Source of the DNA: Phyllostachys edulis
Taxonomy: Eukaryota > Streptophyta > Magnoliopsida > Poales > Poaceae
Direction: 5' to 3'
Assembly: GCA_036346405.1 (NCBI GenBank)
Contig: CM070548.1
Span: 64,380,877-64,444,876 of the forward strand
DNA: 64,000 nucleotides
Part shown: positions 37,601-43,600 of the stretch, piece by piece
Layout: every line of letters begins with the position of its first letter
Position numbering within the stretch: position 1 is the stretch's first letter
Made by a program: the position numbers and the translations under genes
Notes under the pieces: model-generated
The model's input: only the letters and a program-made list of their open reading frames with translations
What the model was told of the DNA's origin: nothing
The model's database searches: none

Positions 37601-40600
37601 GATACGGACTGGTCGTACATGATCACTAATTGGTCGGCGAACTGGTCATAAGGTGTTACGAACTGGTTGTGACTAAATACGAGATATAAGCTGGACGCAA
37701 GTGATAAGGACCTGATCGCAGATCTTATTGCATAAGGTTCGTCCAATATAATATTTATGTGTATTCGAGAATCATTATGTCCTGCTAGGAACCGCTAACG
37801 ACTTGTGGTCAGAAAAGAGTTTCCAAGTCACAACCGATTACGCATGAACCTACCGGGTCACACACTTAACGAGTTGGAACAAACGAGTTTGGATAGGATC
37901 CGTTATGAGCTCTTTATAAGGGGATGCATGGGGCTGTTGTGATGTATCAGAGATGTGCCACTAAAACCCTAGCCGCCATCTCCTCGAAGGCCCTATCGCG
38001 CGCATTGGTGCTAGCACATCAGCGTACGACGTTCCACCCCTAGACATGTAGATACCGTAGAGGCGCTACTGCGGCTGCTGCTGCACTGATCGAGGACGAT
38101 CCACGACCTACGCAAGGAATGTGATAGGTTGCTCGAGGAGACAATCAGTGCCGAGGACGTTGGACGATCGACTACGACTATTACATCGACGCGCTCGACG
38201 TTGGATCAGACTGCTCTAACTCTTCTTCTGTTGTACTACACGTCTAGTGGTAACGATCTATGATCTCTTGTTTGCATAGCTTCTTGGTTTACGTGGTAGA
38301 ATTTTTGAATTGCTAGCTAGTGTAGCATACCTGTATCTCTTTATCAACAAGCAATTACATCGGCACCTGTTCTACAACTTCCAAATTTTGTTCACGATTT
38401 TGTGGTTGAATGTGACGCGTCTGGCTCGAGGTTTGGTGCTGTCCTCCATCAAGGTGCTGGCCCATTGGCTTTTTTCAGCAAGACGATTGCTCCAAGGCAT
38501 GCTAAACTCGCGGCGTACGAATGGGAACTCATTGGACTGGTACATGATGTGCATCATTGGAGGCCATACTTATGGGGGCGTTCTTTCCTGGTGCGTATAG
38601 ATCATTATAGCCTGAAATTCTTGCTAGATTAGTGTCTATCCACCATTCCGCAATATGCTTGGGTGAGTAAGCTCCTCGGTTTTGATTTTCAGGTGAATAC
38701 AAGCAGGGACGACAAAATATCGTCGCCGAAGCACTATCTCGACGAGATGCAGAAGTTGGCGCCCTGTTCACCCTTTCAGTGCCGACTTTTTCCTTATTCG
38801 AAGACCCCCGGCAAGATGTGGTTACAAACCCGGCTTTGGTGGCGCTGAAAGAACAATTGGGTGTCGGGACTTTAGAAGGTCCGTGGAGTTGGCATGATGG
38901 GCTTCTACTCTATGAGGGCGGGGTCTATGTACCTCCATCTTCTTCACACCTACTGGCCATATTGCATGCGACACATACCACTGGTCATGAAGGGGTTCAA
39001 AAGACTCCATCGATTGAGAGCTGATTTTCATATTCCAGGTATGCGCACGGTGATCAAGGAATTTGTGCGTGCTTGTGAAGTGTGCCAACGAAACAAAACA
39101 TAACTTCATCAAGCCGGTCTCTTGCAACCATTGGAAGTACTGTGTCAAGTTTGGGCTGACATATCCATGGATTTTGTGGAAGGACTGCCCAAGGTGCACG
39201 ACAAATTAGTAATTCTTTCCGTTGTCGACCGTTTTTTCCAAGTATGCTCATTTTATTCCTTTGGGACATCCATACACCGCGGGGTTAGTGGCTCGCGCCT
39301 TCTTTGATGAGATAGTTCGCCTACACAGTGTACCAACATCCATTGTCAGTGATCGAGATCCTATTTTCACAAGCACTTTCTGGCAAGAATCATGCTTATT
39401 AAGGCATCGCCGGTATGATAAGGCGTCGTCCCGCCTTGCCGCGCATGCCTACGGTGTCACGCCACGGCCTCGCGGAGGTGGAGGCGGGCTCGATGTGGCC
39501 GGCGGCGACGTGGATCCGGCGTCGGGAGGTGGAGGCGTGGCTCGATGTGGCTGGCGGCGACGTGGATCCGGTGTCGGGAGGTGGAGGCGAGCTCGATATG
39601 GCCGGCGGCGACGTGGATTTGGCGTTAGGAGGTGGTGGGCTCGATGTGGCCGACGACGACGTGGATCCGACGTCGAGAGGTGGAGGTGAGCGATGGGGAG
39701 ATGGCCAGATGAGAGGAGAGGCGGTGGAGGCGGGGTCGATGTGGCCGGTGGCGACGTGGATCTGGCGTCGGGAGGTAGAGGCGGGCGATGGGGAGAGGAG
39801 CTCTGCGGGAGATGGCCAGATGAGAGGAGAGGTGGCGATTGAGAGAAGGAGATGAGCGATGTCCTCTGTGGGAGATGGCCGGATGGGGAGATAAGCTCTG
39901 CGGTGACTCGGTGTTGAGCTTGGGCGAGCTGGGCTTAAATGATTGGTTGGGCCTGGCCGCGTGGAACTTTCTTCTCCTCTCCTTTTCTTTTTTCTTTTTA
40001 TTTCTTGTGTGCAACGCGTTCCCACGCCGTATGTGGCGTCGTCTCAGTGTCCAAGCGGTGCCATGGTGCCATACCTCACCTTAGTGCCTTAATAAGCTTG
40101 GCAAGAATTGTTTCACATGGCTAGTGTGAACCTTCATGAGTTCGGCTTTTCATCCTCAATTGGATGGCCAAACGGAGGCCATCAATAAAGTAATCGCCAT
40201 GTATCTACGTTGTTCACAAGAGACCGGCCTCGTCAGTGGCTGCAATGGCTACCGTGGGCAGAGTTTTGTTACAATACTTCCTTCCACACCTCGCTTAAAG
40301 CCACACCGTTCAAAGTAGTCTATGGGAGGGAGCCGCCATCTTTGCGATCTTTCGACCATGGCAGCAGCAAGGTCGCAACAGTGAATTAGTTGCTTTCCTC
40401 TTGCGACGGACTTCTCGCGGACTCCAAGCACAGCAGCTTTACAAGAAATACTACGATGCTAAACACTAGGAATTGAAGTTCAATGTAGGAGATTGGGTGT
40501 TGCTCCGGCTTTTGTATTGCCATGCGGCATCCTTGGTGGTTTGCCTCAACAATAAGTTGGCACCTCGATTTTTTGGGCCATATAAAGTGTTGAGTCACAT

Positions 40601-43600
40601 TGGCACCATCGCATATCGCCTAGAGCTACCTCCGCACTCTCGTCTTCATGATGTCTTCCACGTAAGTCAACTCAAGCTTTTCCGCGGCGATCCACCTTTG
40701 TCACCATCCATACTGCCCGAGATTCAACATGGTCGCATTTGTCCTCGTCTGTCTTTAGTGGCTCGTGCGTGTCTTGGCCGTGACAAAAGGGAGGTCTTGG
40801 TGCAATGAGAAGGTCTTTTGGCAACTGAAGCATCTTGGGAGCCGGTTGATGAATTTCGCAATCGTTATCCGTCATTTAAGCTCGAGGATGAGCTATTTGA
40901 AAAGGAAGGGAGAGATGTTATGTGGGGAAAGACCTACAGCCGGTGGCCAAAGGTTGCTGCAGCAGCAGAGGTGGCGGCTCATTCACATTAGGAAAGATAT
41001 AAGTTTCTTTATTAAGAGATAGAGTTATAATTCGTTTAATTTGCTTGGGCCTTAAGCCACTAATAGATATAGTAAGTTTAAGAGATATAGTTTGGATTAG
41101 ATACCATATCTTAGGGCCAGGCCTCTCCATATTTATAAGTAGACGCCCAGGCTATTGCTAGAATCAATCAAGAAGTAATCTCTAATCCTCTCTCTCAACT
41201 TGTCCTCTCTACCGACCCCTGCTCCTGCGCCCTACCCCCTTGCACATTGCTGTCCCGTGTGCCCTAGCACTTATCCTCGTCACGGCGCCTCGCCGGAAAC
41301 CAGGCCCAAAGCCTCCCACGATTCACGACTACCCGATACGATCTCTAGGTCATGAGAACAACTGTGATAGTGAATGTGAAAGTTAGCATGAGGAATTGTA
41401 CTATAATAAGATATCCAACCTTTCTGTATCGTTCATTGCAGTTTACAGTGTGTTTTGGCGCAACATTCCTTCCTCCAACAGGATTACTTCCATATGTTGA
41501 CTTCTGCACAATTTCAGTCTACAATCAAAGCCACGTTAGAAAGTAGTAGCAACTAGCAAAAACAGTAGAAACTGGCTACATTACTAATGCTAAAAGTGAC
41601 GAACTTTCATGTCACTAGGATTTGGAAGCGATGGATTAATCTTATGTACCGTCCCTGGGTACTGTTTTTACCTTGACCATGCTATTCCCATTTGAAATAT
41701 TTGGTGCCTTTGCAGTTTTGTAAGGACGAAGGTTGTCGGAGCTACTTCTGCACAAAAGAACAGAACAGTCTATTAGGACCAGATAGTTCCGCCAAATCAT
41801 TCAGCAGTTCAGAAACAGGTAGAGATGTAGACCTTGCACTTGGGGGCGCAGATATGCGCATATATCCTCTACTTCGGTTATTTTCATCTGATGCCGCTGG
41901 TGTGCTCAGCTGCTTCCTGACCATCAGCTCAAACAAGTACAAGAGTTTCAATAACATTATTCTAAGAATTTCACTGTATATGTTGGAAAAAAAAGACCTT
42001 TTATTCTGCAATCCATTGCATACGCTGGTAAGACCTGCTGCTCTTTTTGATGTGACCTGCCAAATGTAATTAAGCTTATTACAAATGTTTGAATTGACTT
42101 TCAATAACATTCTTCTAAGACTTTCATTGTATATGTTGAACTTATAAGGATATTGGCCTTCTAGCACTTAGCAAAAGGTTAGACTATAGTCCATTGATGG
42201 CAGCAAGTGAACAAAGTTGTATTTGTAAATAACCACGCATGGGCCGTACTCAGGTTGTACAAACAATTCAAGATCCTACATCTGATCAAAACATTTCTAA
42301 AATATTCATGTGTTCAAAGGCTAAATTAACATTTGATTCAGCACAAAAAAAACCCTACCTGAGCAGTACGGAAGGTCTTTGCATTAATTTGAGATGAACT
42401 GGGCATTATTGACCTTTTAGCAGCCAACTTCCCAGTAGTACTACTGTTGCTAGAAGCAACATGAGAAACATGTGATCCTTTGTTGAAGAAAATTGCACCA
42501 GAAAGAGTAGCTCCACATTGTACTTCTTTATAAGATTTATGAGAAACTTGTGCAGCTGATTTAGAAGAAGTTGCAACTCTATCAGCATTTTGATATGAAG
42601 ATCTACATGAGGTCATAGCTCTATCAGCATGCTGATAAGAAGCCGATTTAGAAGGGGCTGCAGCTCTACCAGCATTCATCATATCAGATAAAGCACGCAA
42701 TTTCATCTCAGCTCTCTTGTGGAATGGATCCTTCGAGTCTTGGGAGTTCCTGTTTTCTGAATTTCTTCTTAAATCTACCCTTGGGATGTGGATAAGAGTA
42801 GTTGATGTGTCCTGAAGTAATGCAAACATGGACATATCAGATAAATGAAATCCAAAACTTAAGTTTTAGATAACATTCAAATCAATCAAGGCAGAGGAAT
42901 AGGCTAGGGAAAAAAAAACCGGCCGGTTACCACCGGTTACGGTAACCGGTTTTACCGATGGGGACCGGGAATGGAAAAACCGGCCGGTTTTTTCTGGTTT
43001 AGCAAATTCAAATTTTAATTTTTGAATTTCGACTGGTTTTTAAGCAAATTCAAGCGAACTTCGTCCGGATTTTTTTCGAAATCTGTAACCGCCACATCGC
43101 TTCCGCCGCATGACCGGATTTCCACCGAAATGGGTTTTAGATCCTTGGGAATAACCGAATAAGTCTATGGTATGAAAGTTTTCTTTAGTATTATTCTGGA
43201 AAGTGATCTAGCTCGTTCAAACATGCAAGTCATATAGAATAAATTATAATCTACAAGTTACACCCTTCCAAACTGCATTTAGTTTGGAACCACATGCAAA
43301 GCCACAAATCTGCACTAGTCATGCATGCGAAGTAAATAGATGAACCCCGACATATCCATGGATGCTTCTTTATGCTTATTACTTTACCAGTATATCTAAT
43401 GCAAAGTAAATCAATGTCCAAGTCTATACTTTTTGTGCTCTTGTGCTGAATTTTGTAGAATAGAATATCGGTTATCTAGATTTGACATGCCTCTATAATG
43501 GGAACCAAAAAAAAGTTTTATTCTATTATATCTAGTCAGTAATTCTCCCTCAATGGAAAGATAGCTCCTTCACAACATAAGTACGAATGCCAATCCATTA

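Larger units (their letters stand above)
25987..38343 (+). mobile_element. Copia B: Tork/TAR-like Copia element inserted in Gypsy R
   Basis: It splits the RT/RNase H part of Gypsy R. The 5' LTR begins tattggtgatatgccc and the 3' LTR tgttggtgatatgccc. Flanking ctaac (25982-25986) and tcaac (38344-38348) are a probable mutated 5-bp TSD. By eye, about a dozen differences occur in the first 220 bp of the two LTRs, so it is not recent. The lineage is inferred from Gag and integrase style. Confidence 0.88.
38861..40400 (+). pseudogene. Gypsy R integrase, split by a TIR element
   Basis: The zinc-binding region has HATHTTGHEGVQKT and CEVCQRNKT (about 38970-39100). The core has WADISMDFVEGLPKVHDKL (first Asp, about 39155), a frameshift near 39235, and SIVSDRDPIFTSTFWQE (second Asp, about 39340-39390). 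The frame is cut at 39391 by a 708-bp element and resumes at 40109, with SAFHPQLDGQTEAINK carrying the Glu. It then frays near 40315. Confidence 0.88.
22976..41357 (+). mobile_element. Gypsy R: Reina-like Ty3/Gypsy element, nested-in, inside intron 7
   Basis: Complete from LTR to LTR, with 5-bp TSD acaac at 22971-22975 and 41358-41362. Total span is 18.4 kb, of which about 5 kb is its own sequence. The rest is Copia B (with Copia C), a hAT MITE and a TIR element. It is antisense to the host gene. Its Gag-Pol arrangement (CCHC, protease, RT, RNase H, integrase, C-terminal tail, short LTR) fits chromovirus Reina-type elements, by inference. Confidence 0.9.

Noticed and set aside
39399..40025. 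Long open frames on both strands with glycine/valine/aspartate or proline/serine repeats
   Set aside because: They are frames through a GC-rich minisatellite within a TIR element, so openness follows from the repeat.
41742..42167. A 141-residue minus-strand frame read as one exon
   Set aside because: It runs through two introns with good donor and acceptor sites; the split into exons 4, 5 and 6 keeps phase with exons 3 and 7.
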